Shown piece by piece: positions 47,581 through 57,405 of a stretch of DNA of 64,000 nt. The translations under genes were made by a program, and so were the position numbers. The notes under the pieces are model-generated. The model did no database searches. It was not told the DNA's origin and saw only the letters and a program-made list of their open reading frames with translations. The stretch's first letter is position 1. Every line of letters starts with the position of its first letter. The DNA comes from Sphingobacteriales bacterium (GTDB lineage: Bacteria > Bacteroidota > Bacteroidia > Sphingobacteriales > Sphingobacteriaceae), in the NCBI GenBank assembly GCA_028288165.1, contig JAQBOG010000006.1, positions 1 to 64,000 of the forward strand, given 5' to 3'.

Positions 47581-48348
47581 TTATCGCCCCAGAAGAAAAG
47601 CAGCAATTGAGATTAGAGACAAAAGTAAACCAACCTTAGGGTAAGTTTGATCGATAGATGCATACTTTGCCTTACCAGCTTCAACATAGATGATGTCATT
47701 ATTCTTCAAATAATAATATGGAGAATTGAATAGATTTTTGGAAGTTAAGTCAATCGGAATATATTCACGTACCTGATCCACTTCCCTAATTAGTATAATT
47801 TTTCGTTTCGCTGTTATGTTTAAATCTCCAGCCATTGTTAACGCATCCGTGATGGTGAATTTTTCATTTTGAGCTTTAAAAACGCCTGGCTGATTCACAT
47901 CTCCCATAACGGAAACTTTAAAATTGATTACGTTTACACGAACTACCGGCTCCTTTAAGTATGGGATGAGCCTTTTTCTAATTGCGTCTTTAAATTGTGA
48001 AGTAGTTAAATTACTTGCCTTAATAAAACCAATAAGAGGCATCTCAATTTCGCCATTTGGATTCACCATATAGCCGCCATAACTTTCACTTACTCCATTA
48101 ATATTGGATGTAAAATTAAAAACAGCAGAGGCTTCGGCATTTAAGCTACTTACACTTATTCCTAATACATCATCTGGCTGTATTTTTAAAGCAGACAAGT
48201 TGGTTACACTTTCTTTGGTGGGCTCCACGCGGCTTAGATCCTGAAAGTATGTAGCTTGTTTATAGGAGCTGCAAGAAGAAAAGATGCCTAAAAACAAGAA
48301 GATGATGCCCCGAGAAAGTGTTTTCATAGGTTTAAATGAATTACTCAA
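47581..48348 (-). CDS. Polysaccharide export lipoprotein (Wza-like)
   Basis: Lipobox FLGIFSSCSSYKQ; ALKIQPDDVLGISVSSLNAEAS; VMGDVNQPGVFKAQNEKFTITDALTMAGDL. Confidence 0.92.
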   Translation of the reverse strand: MSNSFKPMKTLSRGIIFLFLGIFSSCSSYKQATYFQDLSRVEPTKESVTNLSALKIQPDDVLGISVSSLNAEASAVFNFTSNINGVSESYGGYMVNPNGEIEMPLIGFIKASNLTTSQFKDAIRKRLIPYLKEPVVRVNVINFKVSVMGDVNQPGVFKAQNEKFTITDALTMAGDLNITAKRKIILIREVDQVREYIPIDLTSKNLFNSPYYYLKNNDIIYVEAGKAKYASIDQTYPKVGLLLSLISIAAFLLGR

Positions 48349-48449
48349 GAAAGCGACCGCTTAATAAGCACTCGCTTTTGATAGAATATGAATAATTTTA
48401 AAGGATTGTTTAATATGAGGATGATAATATTTTACTGAGGTTACTTCCT

Positions 48450-48480
48450 CTCAAAGCTTCGCTTATCCTTACCCACAGGT
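48450..48480 (-). promoter_or_regulatory. Candidate ops-like leader element upstream of wza-like gene
   Basis: Minus strand ACCTGTGGGTAAGGATAAGCGAAGCTTTGAG; AAGC-GAA-GCTT micro-hairpin; similar to 47391..47420. Confidence 0.45.
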
Positions 48481-49287
48481 AATTATAAATTGCTTTTAAA
48501 AACTAATAACTCGTTCTAAGTAAATAAGTTTCTAACTTGATTACCAAATTACAACATCGTTTTCAAAAAAGTAATAAAATTTTAATATTGTACCCACCTG
48601 AAAATCGTCCTGACGATTGTATCAAAATTTTGACAGACTAAAATAAATAATTAATTATTTTTTTTAACAAATATGGTTAATAATTTCATAATAATATAAT
48701 AAGCACAGTATAAATAAAGTATATTTCTTTAATATTATATAAAAAATTGTTTTAAGTATTTCGAAATAGAAACTTGAATTTTAAATTCACATTTTCAAAT
48801 AAAAATTGTGATTCGATTGCACAGAAATCAATTCCCAAAACAGGAACATTTTTATAGATTTTAGTTTTTTTTTGAAAAAATCATAGTAGAAAAAACTATC
48901 AGGTATTAAAAACTGAATAAATTAGAAATCTATCCTTTTAAGAATAGCTAACAGCAGCAGTAAAAATCGCTTTCCTTTCAAACTTATTTTTGTGATACAA
49001 CCATTTAATGATCTGCAACATCATCATACAGATATAAATGGCCTCCATGAAAATTATCTATTTATTCATATTTCTCCTTACACCAAAATTTCCTTAACTT
49101 TGGACAAAATATAAATTGATGCAGTTTCACCCTAACTTTCTAAATCTTCAATGCATGCGCCGTGCGATGCATTTAGGTGGAGCATCATTTAGCTTTAAAT
49201 AGCTTCTGTACATATTCACTACACCCTACCTATTTACTTTATTATTGTTCATTACCTCCTTTACGGGAGTTTACATATTGTTTTCGC

Positions 49288-49815
49288 ATGGAAACTTATT
49301 ACACAACAGAAGAAAAATTTCTACAAGCAGTAGATGAGCTGAGCTTCGGAGAAACTCCAAAAGCACTGCAACTACTAAATGCATTGTTAGAAGCTGAACC
49401 TGCTTACGCCAGAACCTATTACCAATTAGGAGTAATTTATTACTATCACCTGATGGATTATAAAGCCGCCGGTTATTATCTCGGAAAATGCACCGAATTG
49501 GAACCTTTATTCCCCACAGTTTACGCCGATTACATAAAGCTGTTAGTCTTTTTGGATATGGAGAAAAAAGCAAAATCAGTTGCTGAAGCCGCTTTACATG
49601 TACCAGGAGTTTGCTCTGGTGTAGTATATCAATTATTGGGATTATTGCATGAAAAAAAGCATGATTGGAACAATGCCTTAATGTACTATCAAAAAAGCCT
49701 TTTAAACAGTACCGACAACCTCGAAGTTGATAAAATTAATACAGACATTAGTCGTGTTAAACTTAAAATGGAAAGGAATAAATTGTACAAATACCATTTT
49801 AATGGAGGAGAATAA
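49288..49815 (+). CDS. TPR-repeat protein
   Basis: ALQLLNALLEAEPAYARTYYQLGVIYYYHLMDYKAAGYYLGKCTELEP; start at internal METYYTTEEKF preferred over 49177. Confidence 0.75.
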   Translation: METYYTTEEKFLQAVDELSFGETPKALQLLNALLEAEPAYARTYYQLGVIYYYHLMDYKAAGYYLGKCTELEPLFPTVYADYIKLLVFLDMEKKAKSVAEAALHVPGVCSGVVYQLLGLLHEKKHDWNNALMYYQKSLLNSTDNLEVDKINTDISRVKLKMERNKLYKYHFNGGE

Positions 49816-49842
49816 TCAATCCTGAAACAAGAGAATTAAACG

Positions 49843-49874
49843 GAAAAGCCTGGCAAATTATGTCGGGCTTTTTC
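49843..49874 (+). terminator. Rho-independent terminator after the TPR gene
   Basis: ggaaaaGCCTGGCAaattaTGTCGGGCtttttc, 28 bp after the stop. Confidence 0.7.
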
Positions 49875-50378
49875 ATTAACATTAAATTCCTCTATCAAAC
49901 AAAAATCGCACTTAGGTATTCAAAAAAGTATATAGGCGTTCTCATGCAAATCAATGTATAGAAAAATGTTCAAAGGAATTTGCGCTTGCTAAATCCATAG
50001 CAGGGACGAATTACCCGTTTTGTATGTGTAAAATACCCAAATTCGGCCTCGAACTAATTATGTCGATTACTTAAATCCAACTGAGAAAATGTCCTATCGC
50101 CTTCAGTCTCTTCAGGCGATACCTCAAAATAAGCACAGCCATTATATTTTGCAATATACTGTTCTACAAGACGTTAACTCTTTAAAAAGATACATTTAGG
50201 CTAAATAAATTCAATATTTTAATTAAAAAATCGTAAAAATGTAAACCGCAACAAACGCACAAAAATCTTTTAAATCAACCAAAGTGCTTGGTTTCTTAAT
50301 ATTTAAAATTTTAATTCATTATGAAAACGGCATCTAAATAGATGGGAAATATGCCTATAAAAACATGTTAACACATTT

Positions 50379-51356
50379 ATGTTAGTTTCTGAAAGACCAC
50401 GAATTTTTACATGGCATATACATGGTAGTTATCTTTATTATTTATCACAAGGCAATTATGATATATATATCCCTGTAAAGGAAGAAAAAACAGAAGGCTA
50501 TTATGGCCGCGGCGAAACGTTTCCATTCGGTGATAATGTTCATGAAGTTCCTGCTGATAAGGTTAAAGACATGAATTTTGATTGTATTCTTTTTCAAACC
50601 AATCAGAACTATATAAAAGACAAGTTTGAAATTTTATCATCCGCCCAACGAGAATTACCCAAAATATACCTCGAGCATGATCCGCCACGCTTACATCCTA
50701 CCGATACTAAGCATGTAGTTACAGACCCATCCGTTCTACTGGTTCACGTAACACACTTTAACCGGTTAATGTGGGATAACAACAACACACCTACTAAAGT
50801 GATTGAGCATGGCGTTACCGTCCCTGACATTCCCTACACGGGTGAAATTGAAAAGGGAATTGTGGTTATTAATAATCTTCCTTCACGTGGCCGGTTATTA
50901 GGCTTGGATATTTTCCAGGAAGTTCGAAAACACATTCCTCTTGACTTAATTGGCATGAATACTGGGGAAATGGGGCTCGGCGAAGTGCTGCATCCTCAAT
51001 TACCTGAGTTTATAAGAAAGTATCGATTCTTCTTTAACCCGATCAGATACACAAGCCATGGCTTAGCAGTTTGTGAAGCTATGATGTTAGGTATACCAGT
51101 TATTGGGATGGCAACTACGGAAATGCCAACTGTAATTACGAACAATGTAAACGGATTTATTCATACAGACACACAAGTTTTGATTAGCAAGATGCAGGAA
51201 CTGTTAAATAACAAACAACAGGCTATTGATTTGGGGAAAGGTGGAAGGCAAACAGCTTTAGATAGATACCACATCACTCGCTTTACTTCTCAATGGGAAC
51301 AAACATTTAAACAAGCTATTTCTACCTCTAACATCTCAATGGAATTAAGCAGTTAA
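50379..51356 (+). CDS. Glycosyltransferase (GT-B)
   Basis: SHGLAVCEAMMLGIPVIGMATTEMPTVITNNVNGFI. Confidence 0.85.
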   Translation: MLVSERPRIFTWHIHGSYLYYLSQGNYDIYIPVKEEKTEGYYGRGETFPFGDNVHEVPADKVKDMNFDCILFQTNQNYIKDKFEILSSAQRELPKIYLEHDPPRLHPTDTKHVVTDPSVLLVHVTHFNRLMWDNNNTPTKVIEHGVTVPDIPYTGEIEKGIVVINNLPSRGRLLGLDIFQEVRKHIPLDLIGMNTGEMGLGEVLHPQLPEFIRKYRFFFNPIRYTSHGLAVCEAMMLGIPVIGMATTEMPTVITNNVNGFIHTDTQVLISKMQELLNNKQQAIDLGKGGRQTALDRYHITRFTSQWEQTFKQAISTSNISMELSS

Positions 51357-51361
51357 AACAA

Positions 51362-52654
51362 GTGAACATTAAAACATCTACCATGAAAAATAAAATTGCC
51401 TTTATAAGTGAACATGCATCCCCCCTGGCAATTCTGGGCGGAGTAGATAGTGGAGGCCAAAATGTTTATGTTGCTGAGCTAGCAAAGCACCTTGTGAAAA
51501 AAGGTTATGAGATTGACATTTTCACTCGTTGGGAAAATCACAAGGAATCCATGATCATCAATTGGGAACCTGGAATTCGGGTGATACACATGGAGGCTGG
51601 GCCAAAACAGGTGATTCCAAAAGAAGAATTGATGGATTATATGCATGATTTTACGCAAAGTATGTTAGCTTTTATTAAGCGATATGATTTGCAATACGAC
51701 TTGGTTCATGCTAATTTCTGGATGTCGGGAATGGTAGCGTGCCAACTTAAAATTATGGAAAATATTCCCTTTGTAATTACTTTCCACGCATTGGGCTCTG
51801 TACGTAAGCTTTACCAGAAAGAGGTAGACAAATTCCCGGAAATACGCACCACTATTGAAACGGAAATTGTTAAATATGCCGATCAAATAATTGCTGAATG
51901 CCCGCAGGATCGGCTTGATTTGATTAATTATTATCAAGCTCCTGATAATAAGATCACCATTATACCATGTGGTTTTAGTAAAACAGAATTTTATCCGGTT
52001 AATAAAAATTATGCAAGGAAATTACTAAATCTTGACCTCGAAGAAAACATCATACTTCAGCTTGGGCGAATGGTGCCACGTAAAGGTATTGATAATGTAA
52101 TTTCCGCCTTGGCTCGGATAGACCAGAAAACAACGCCAACAAGGCTGGTGGTTGTGGGTGGCGACAGTAATCCGTACCCAAATAGCAGTCCCGAACTTAA
52201 ACGTTTGGAATTGCTTGCTAATCAGGAAGAGGTAGATCTGCTGGTAGATTTTGTAGGAAGAAAAGACCGGGAATTACTTAAATATTATTATTCTGCAGCC
52301 GATATATTCATTACAACCCCCTGGTATGAACCTTTCGGAATTACACCTTTAGAAGCCATGGCTTGTGGAACACCGGTTATTGGTTCAAACGTGGGTGGAG
52401 TAAAATATACGGTAGCTGATGGACAAACAGGCTTTTTGGTACCTGCAAAAGATCCGGACACACTTGCACAAAGAATCGTGCAACTGCTTTCTGACAGGCC
52501 ATTAATGTTCAATATGGGAGCAGAAGCCATAAAACGTGTGAATGCAGAGTTTACCTGGACTCATGTTTCCAACAAAGTTTCTGATCTATATCAATTGATG
52601 ATGCAACCTTCTCAAAAGCACACAATGCTTAGAAACTCGGTACATGCAGCCTAA
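51362..52654 (+). CDS. Glycosyltransferase family 4 (sucrose-phosphate-synthase/MshA-like)
   Basis: KIAFISEHASPLAILGGVDSGGQNVYVAELAKHLVKKGYEIDIFTR; PWYEPFGITPLEAMACGTPVIGSNVGGVKYTV. Confidence 0.93.
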   Translation: MNIKTSTMKNKIAFISEHASPLAILGGVDSGGQNVYVAELAKHLVKKGYEIDIFTRWENHKESMIINWEPGIRVIHMEAGPKQVIPKEELMDYMHDFTQSMLAFIKRYDLQYDLVHANFWMSGMVACQLKIMENIPFVITFHALGSVRKLYQKEVDKFPEIRTTIETEIVKYADQIIAECPQDRLDLINYYQAPDNKITIIPCGFSKTEFYPVNKNYARKLLNLDLEENIILQLGRMVPRKGIDNVISALARIDQKTTPTRLVVVGGDSNPYPNSSPELKRLELLANQEEVDLLVDFVGRKDRELLKYYYSAADIFITTPWYEPFGITPLEAMACGTPVIGSNVGGVKYTVADGQTGFLVPAKDPDTLAQRIVQLLSDRPLMFNMGAEAIKRVNAEFTWTHVSNKVSDLYQLMMQPSQKHTMLRNSVHAA

Positions 52655-52662
52655 GGTGACGT

Positions 52663-53241
52663 ATGAATAAAGCTATTTTCATTGACAAGGATGGAACTTT
52701 AATACCTGATGTGCCTTACAATGTAAATCCTGACCTTATTCACCTGGAGCTAAATTGTGTGGAAGGCCTAAAACGTTTACAAAATGCTGGCTATTTGTTG
52801 GTTATCATCTCCAATCAATCTGGCGTGGCACGTGGTTATTTTAAAGAGGATGCGCTCGCAGAAGTAGAGATGAAACTGAAATCGATTTTAACAAACGAAA
52901 ATATTCAGCTTAACGGATTTTACTATTGTCCACATCATACAGAAGGTACGGTATCACCTTATAGCATAGAATGCTTGTGCCGCAAACCCTTACCAGGATT
53001 AATTTTAAAAGCTGCTGAAGAACTGAGTATTGACCTAAAACATTCGTGGATGATTGGCGATATTTTAAACGACATAGAGGCTGGCAACCGAGCTGGATGC
53101 AAAACCATACTTATTGATAATGGAAATGAAACTGAATGGTTAATTAATGATTATAGAGTGCCCTATTTCAGGGTGAAAGATATCAATCAAGCTGCAGACA
53201 AAATTCTACTAAGCATTACAAATAACCGTAGCCATGCTTGA
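52663..53241 (+). CDS. HAD-IIIA phosphatase (GmhB-like heptose bisphosphate phosphatase)
   Basis: NKAIFIDKDGTLIPDVPYNVNPDLI...ISNQSGVARGYF...CLCRKPLPG...SWMIGDILNDIEAGNRAGC. Confidence 0.88.
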   Translation: MNKAIFIDKDGTLIPDVPYNVNPDLIHLELNCVEGLKRLQNAGYLLVIISNQSGVARGYFKEDALAEVEMKLKSILTNENIQLNGFYYCPHHTEGTVSPYSIECLCRKPLPGLILKAAEELSIDLKHSWMIGDILNDIEAGNRAGCKTILIDNGNETEWLINDYRVPYFRVKDINQAADKILLSITNNRSHA

Positions 53242-54334
53242 ATGGGCAGCCTGCAAAAAAATTTTAATAATAAGAGCCGATAACCTGGGCGATTTGCTCA
53301 TGTCTTCGCCGGCTATAAGGGCTATTAAGCAATCGTTTCATGCCCATATCACGGTGCTCACTTCTTCTATGGCAACAGGCATTGCATCGTATTTACCAGA
53401 TATTGACGAAGTAATAACCTATAATGTACCTTGGGTTAAAACGAATGAGGCAGTACCAGCGGATCACTTTTTTGGAATCGTAAAAGAAATCAAGGAGAGG
53501 AATTTTGATGGGGCTATTATTTTTTCAGTGTACAGTCAAAACCCCTTACCTGCTGCCATGTTGGCCTTTTTAGCTGGCATACCTTTACGTTTTGCGTATT
53601 GCAGGGAAAATCCATATGAACTGTTAACACATTGGTACCCAGACCCAGAGCCTTATTCTATTATTAAACACCAGGTACGCCGAGACTTAGAGCTTGTTTC
53701 TAAGATTGGTGCTTTCACCACCGACGAAAAAATAAGGATCACCGCTAAAGAAGATGCCGTGTTTACCACTGAACAAAAACTTAATGAATTAATGGTAGAC
53801 TTGAACAAGCCCTGGTTAATTCTTCATGCTGGGGTTAGCGAAACCAAACGGGAATATCCTTTTGAACGCTGGGTGGAAACCGCAAAACAAATTATAAATG
53901 AATTGGGATACCAGGTTTTATTTACAGGCGGAAAATCAGAAAAATCACTGACCGATAACTTGCGAAATGCCGTCGGAAATAACTCTTTCTCTTTGGGAGG
54001 ATTGCTAAGTTTGGACGAATTTATAGCATTGATAAATAAGGCACCTATAGTAATTTCAGTAAATACAGGCACCATTCATCTTGCTGCAGCAACCAATACC
54101 CCAGTGGTAGTTTTGTATGCATTAACCAATCCGCAGCATTCCCCATGGCAGGTTGCCGGAAAGGTATTACCGTTTGATGTCCCTAAAAATCAGCAAAGCA
54201 AAAACGAAGTAATTAAGTTTGTTAATGAAACTTATTTCAACAAGTCGAACAAGAATATATCACCTGATGAGATATTAATTGCAGTGAAGAATATCCTGAA
54301 CGGTAATAAAGAAGTAATTCCTGAGATGCTGTAA
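53234..54334 (+). CDS. Glycosyltransferase family 9 (heptosyltransferase-like)
   Basis: KKILIIRADNLGDLLMSSPAIRAIKQSF; ISVNTGTIHLAAATNTPVVVLYALTNPQHSPW. Confidence 0.92.
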   Translation: MLEWAACKKILIIRADNLGDLLMSSPAIRAIKQSFHAHITVLTSSMATGIASYLPDIDEVITYNVPWVKTNEAVPADHFFGIVKEIKERNFDGAIIFSVYSQNPLPAAMLAFLAGIPLRFAYCRENPYELLTHWYPDPEPYSIIKHQVRRDLELVSKIGAFTTDEKIRITAKEDAVFTTEQKLNELMVDLNKPWLILHAGVSETKREYPFERWVETAKQIINELGYQVLFTGGKSEKSLTDNLRNAVGNNSFSLGGLLSLDEFIALINKAPIVISVNTGTIHLAAATNTPVVVLYALTNPQHSPWQVAGKVLPFDVPKNQQSKNEVIKFVNETYFNKSNKNISPDEILIAVKNILNGNKEVIPEML

Positions 54335-54486
54335 TTGGAACTTAGCTCCTCTTTTATTCTTTATTTTCATAGCATTTTCTAAAAACTAGCCGTAAGTTAA
54401 CCATTTAGACATTTTTTTATACCGCTTACACATTTGCCCCATTCAGGTTACTGAATGTTTATTAGTTTAGTTCTTTGTACTAAGCT

Positions 54487-54873
54487 ATGAATAAACGCAT
54501 TTTAGTAATTGAAAACGATCCGGGGATACAAGAAATATTGACTATTATTTTTGAACAAGAAGGTTTCCAAGTAATGGATGTAAAGCATACCGAAAATATA
54601 TTCTCACAAATTTCGTCTTTCAATCCGCACTTAATTTTATTAGATATCATTCACCCTGGCGATGAGGAAGATCGTATTTGTAAGCTTCTTAAATCTACAT
54701 TAAAAACAAAGCATATTCCTATTGTGTTAATGTCCACGATGCAAACGCTAATTAATCAATTAGAATGGAGTGGTGCAAATGATGCAATTCTTAAACCTTT
54801 TGTAGTGGATGTGTTATTACAAACCATTAAAAAGCAATTAACAATGTTTTTAGTTGACAATGCTACTATTTAA
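54487..54873 (+). CDS. Single-domain response regulator
   Basis: RILVIENDPGIQEILTIIFEQEGF...LILLDIIHPG...ILKPF. Confidence 0.9.
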   Translation: MNKRILVIENDPGIQEILTIIFEQEGFQVMDVKHTENIFSQISSFNPHLILLDIIHPGDEEDRICKLLKSTLKTKHIPIVLMSTMQTLINQLEWSGANDAILKPFVVDVLLQTIKKQLTMFLVDNATI

Positions 54874-54888
54874 GATATCATTCACGGA

Positions 54889-54996
54889 TGCATAGAGCGT
54901 TAGGGATTGTAGTGAAAATCCTTTTTTGTTGTCCTGAAACGCAGTGAAAGGAACGACAAAAAAGATTGTAACGAAAAGCCCGCCCGAACGCCCAAA
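54889..54996 (-). repeat. Dispersed hairpin repeat, copy 7
   Basis: gcgttagggattgtagtgaaaatccttttttgttgtcc...aacgacaaaaaagattgtaacgaaaagcccgcccgaacgcccaaa. Confidence 0.88.
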
Positions 54997-55032
54997 GAAT
55001 ATTGAAATGATCAGGAATTAATAATCTTAAAC

Positions 55033-56112
55033 TTAAAGTCGTGGAATTTCAATATTGAAAGTTGTACCAACTCCTTCGGTACTTTCAAAAGAGATGTTAG
55101 CTTGATGCCAGTCTAATATGGTTTTTATGATAGACATCCCCAACCCGACCGATGGCTCTCCGTTGATACCTATTCGGCCTGCATCACTAAATTTATCAAA
55201 TAAATGTGCATGATATTTTTTTGGGATGCCTATACCCGTATCCCGAATTTGAAGGATCACAGCTTTCTCTGTTTCTTCCAAACGAATGTAGATATGCCCT
55301 CCCGCTGGTGTAAATTTCATAGCATTTGAAAGTAAGTTATTAATAACCTGCATAAACTTCGTTTCATCAACCTTAATAAAAATGGGTGCTCCATGGGCCT
55401 CAAAATGAAAAGTTTGCTTCATTTCGTTTTGTTGAGCCTGGTACTCTTCCACCAGTTGATGCAATTTTTCTATTATATTAATTCTGGTAGGTACAATTGC
55501 TGCTTCGGCCGATTGTATAAACTCCTCTTTAACGAAGTCTTGAATCAGCCTGGTGCCTTTTTTGGTAACTTTATCTATTAATCCTAAAAGTTGATGAACT
55601 TCTTTATCATCATTTTCTTTAAGGCGGGTTTTTAATAAGAAGCTGATATTCTGGATGGAGCCGAGAGGTGCAGCCAAATCGTGTGACAGGATATTTAACA
55701 CCGCATTTTTTTTATCGGCGTATTTACTCAAAACAAAAATGTAATCCTTTTGTGGGGTAATATCTTCGGCAAATCCCATGATCATGTTTCCTTTGGAATG
55801 CTCTTTAGAAACAAAAACCTTTGCATGGATCCATTTATCTTTTTGCTGATGGCCCTGAATTCGAAACTCAACATCTTTTTCTTGCATTCCGTTTTGAAGT
55901 TCATAGAAGCATTTTTTTAGATATTCTCTATCTTCTACATGAATCATCTCAATCAGTGAAGCCGGATCGATAAACTTACGATCTCGGTTTAAGACTCGTT
56001 CGAAACCAGCATTCAGAAATTCAAAACGGTTGAGTCTCGTATCAAAAGCAAATATTACTTGTTCAACCTGGCGGGCATATCCGGATAAAATATCCGACTC
56101 AGTTGCTATCAT
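55033..56112 (-). CDS. PAS-domain sensor histidine kinase
   Basis: LNILSHDLAAPLGSIQNISFLL (H-box), NNLLSNAMKFTPAGG (N-box), DTGIGIP, VGLGMSI. Confidence 0.93.
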   Translation of the reverse strand: MIATESDILSGYARQVEQVIFAFDTRLNRFEFLNAGFERVLNRDRKFIDPASLIEMIHVEDREYLKKCFYELQNGMQEKDVEFRIQGHQQKDKWIHAKVFVSKEHSKGNMIMGFAEDITPQKDYIFVLSKYADKKNAVLNILSHDLAAPLGSIQNISFLLKTRLKENDDKEVHQLLGLIDKVTKKGTRLIQDFVKEEFIQSAEAAIVPTRINIIEKLHQLVEEYQAQQNEMKQTFHFEAHGAPIFIKVDETKFMQVINNLLSNAMKFTPAGGHIYIRLEETEKAVILQIRDTGIGIPKKYHAHLFDKFSDAGRIGINGEPSVGLGMSIIKTILDWHQANISFESTEGVGTTFNIEIPRL

Positions 56113-56575
56113 TTTCGAAAAAGATAAAAAATAACAAACTCAAAACGTGGAACGTGGAATAAGTAACAAGTTTTTCAGTATAAATTTAATACCAATCAAT
56201 GTCATTTACAACAAAATAGCCAAATTTTGCACCGGATCTTCGAAAATATCTTTTTGACCGTTTTTATTAAAATCTATCCAATTGGAATGATAAATAGAAG
56301 GGATTCTATTCTTCTGCTGAAACTTAAACTTTTCGATAATATTAAACTAATAGAAAATAATACGCTTTTGTGCTGCTTAACCATTTGGGGGATTCGGTTC
56401 TGAGTACGGTGCAACCGATAAGTTTTCGGGTTTGTTTGAAAAAACTATATGAATTAAATTGGAAACATTGATGTAATAATAGTATTTTCATAATGAGACC
56501 TTTTACTGCATTTTTACTGCATTCAATATTTTAATTAACCAATAAACCTTTAAAACATCGCATTTTTAAATTATC

Positions 56576-57271
56576 ATGAAATTCTTAGCAATCGCATTTC
56601 TTCTACTTTCCACCACTTTTTCACAGGCGCAAACCCCAGTGACTAATCAGAATTTGTTTGATACCGTTGGCTTTATACCAGAGCATTATGCCAAACGGAT
56701 TGAAATATTTGAGAAACAACCAATTGTACCTGGAAGAATCATTTTCCTGGGAAATAGTATTACTGAAATGGGCGATTGGAAAAAACTGACAGGCGATACT
56801 ACTGTAATAAACCAAGGCATAAGCGGCGATATTACGTATGGTGTACTTAAAAGGCTGGACGATGTGATTATTAGAAAGCCATCTAAAATCTTCATTTTAA
56901 TTGGCATCAATGATATTGGAAAGGATATTCCGCCGGCGGTAATTGCCGATAACTACCGCAAAATCATCAACCAGATTAATAGCGAAAGTCCCTCAACCAA
57001 AGTGTATGTACAAAGCATTTTACCTGTAAATCCACAAGTCAAAAATTTTCCGCAACATTATGATAAGCCAGAAAAAATAGCTCAATCGAATGCGTTGATC
57101 AAAAAAGTAGCACTCAATCTAAACTGCACTTTCATAAACCTAATACCGCTATTTTCCGACAAACAAGGCCGTTTAAAAAACAACTTAACTAAAGATGGTT
57201 TACACCTTACCTCAGACGGTGGTGGCTATGATTTATGGATTAACTACTTGAAGCAAAAAGGATATTTATAA
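56576..57271 (+). CDS. Secreted SGNH/GDSL hydrolase
   Basis: Signal peptide; RIIFLGNSITEMGDW; LIGINDIGK; KDGLHLTSDG. Confidence 0.9.
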   Translation: MKFLAIAFLLLSTTFSQAQTPVTNQNLFDTVGFIPEHYAKRIEIFEKQPIVPGRIIFLGNSITEMGDWKKLTGDTTVINQGISGDITYGVLKRLDDVIIRKPSKIFILIGINDIGKDIPPAVIADNYRKIINQINSESPSTKVYVQSILPVNPQVKNFPQHYDKPEKIAQSNALIKKVALNLNCTFINLIPLFSDKQGRLKNNLTKDGLHLTSDGGGYDLWINYLKQKGYL

Positions 57272-57405
57272 AGGTAAAATCATAATTATCGAACCTAAAA
57301 CCTAAAAAAACACATACAACATCATATTTGTATCACTTTTGGATTTGAAATCATGTGTTGTAACGTGTTATTTTTTGAATATTTGTAATCCAATCAATAT
57401 TTTAA

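Noticed and set aside
54889-54996. Reading the dispersed repeat as an ordinary rho-independent terminator between convergent genes
   Set aside because: The same element occurs in co-directional intergenic gaps and in both orientations, has extended conserved ends beyond the stem, and ends are not simple U-runs; a terminator side-function is possible but does not explain the family.
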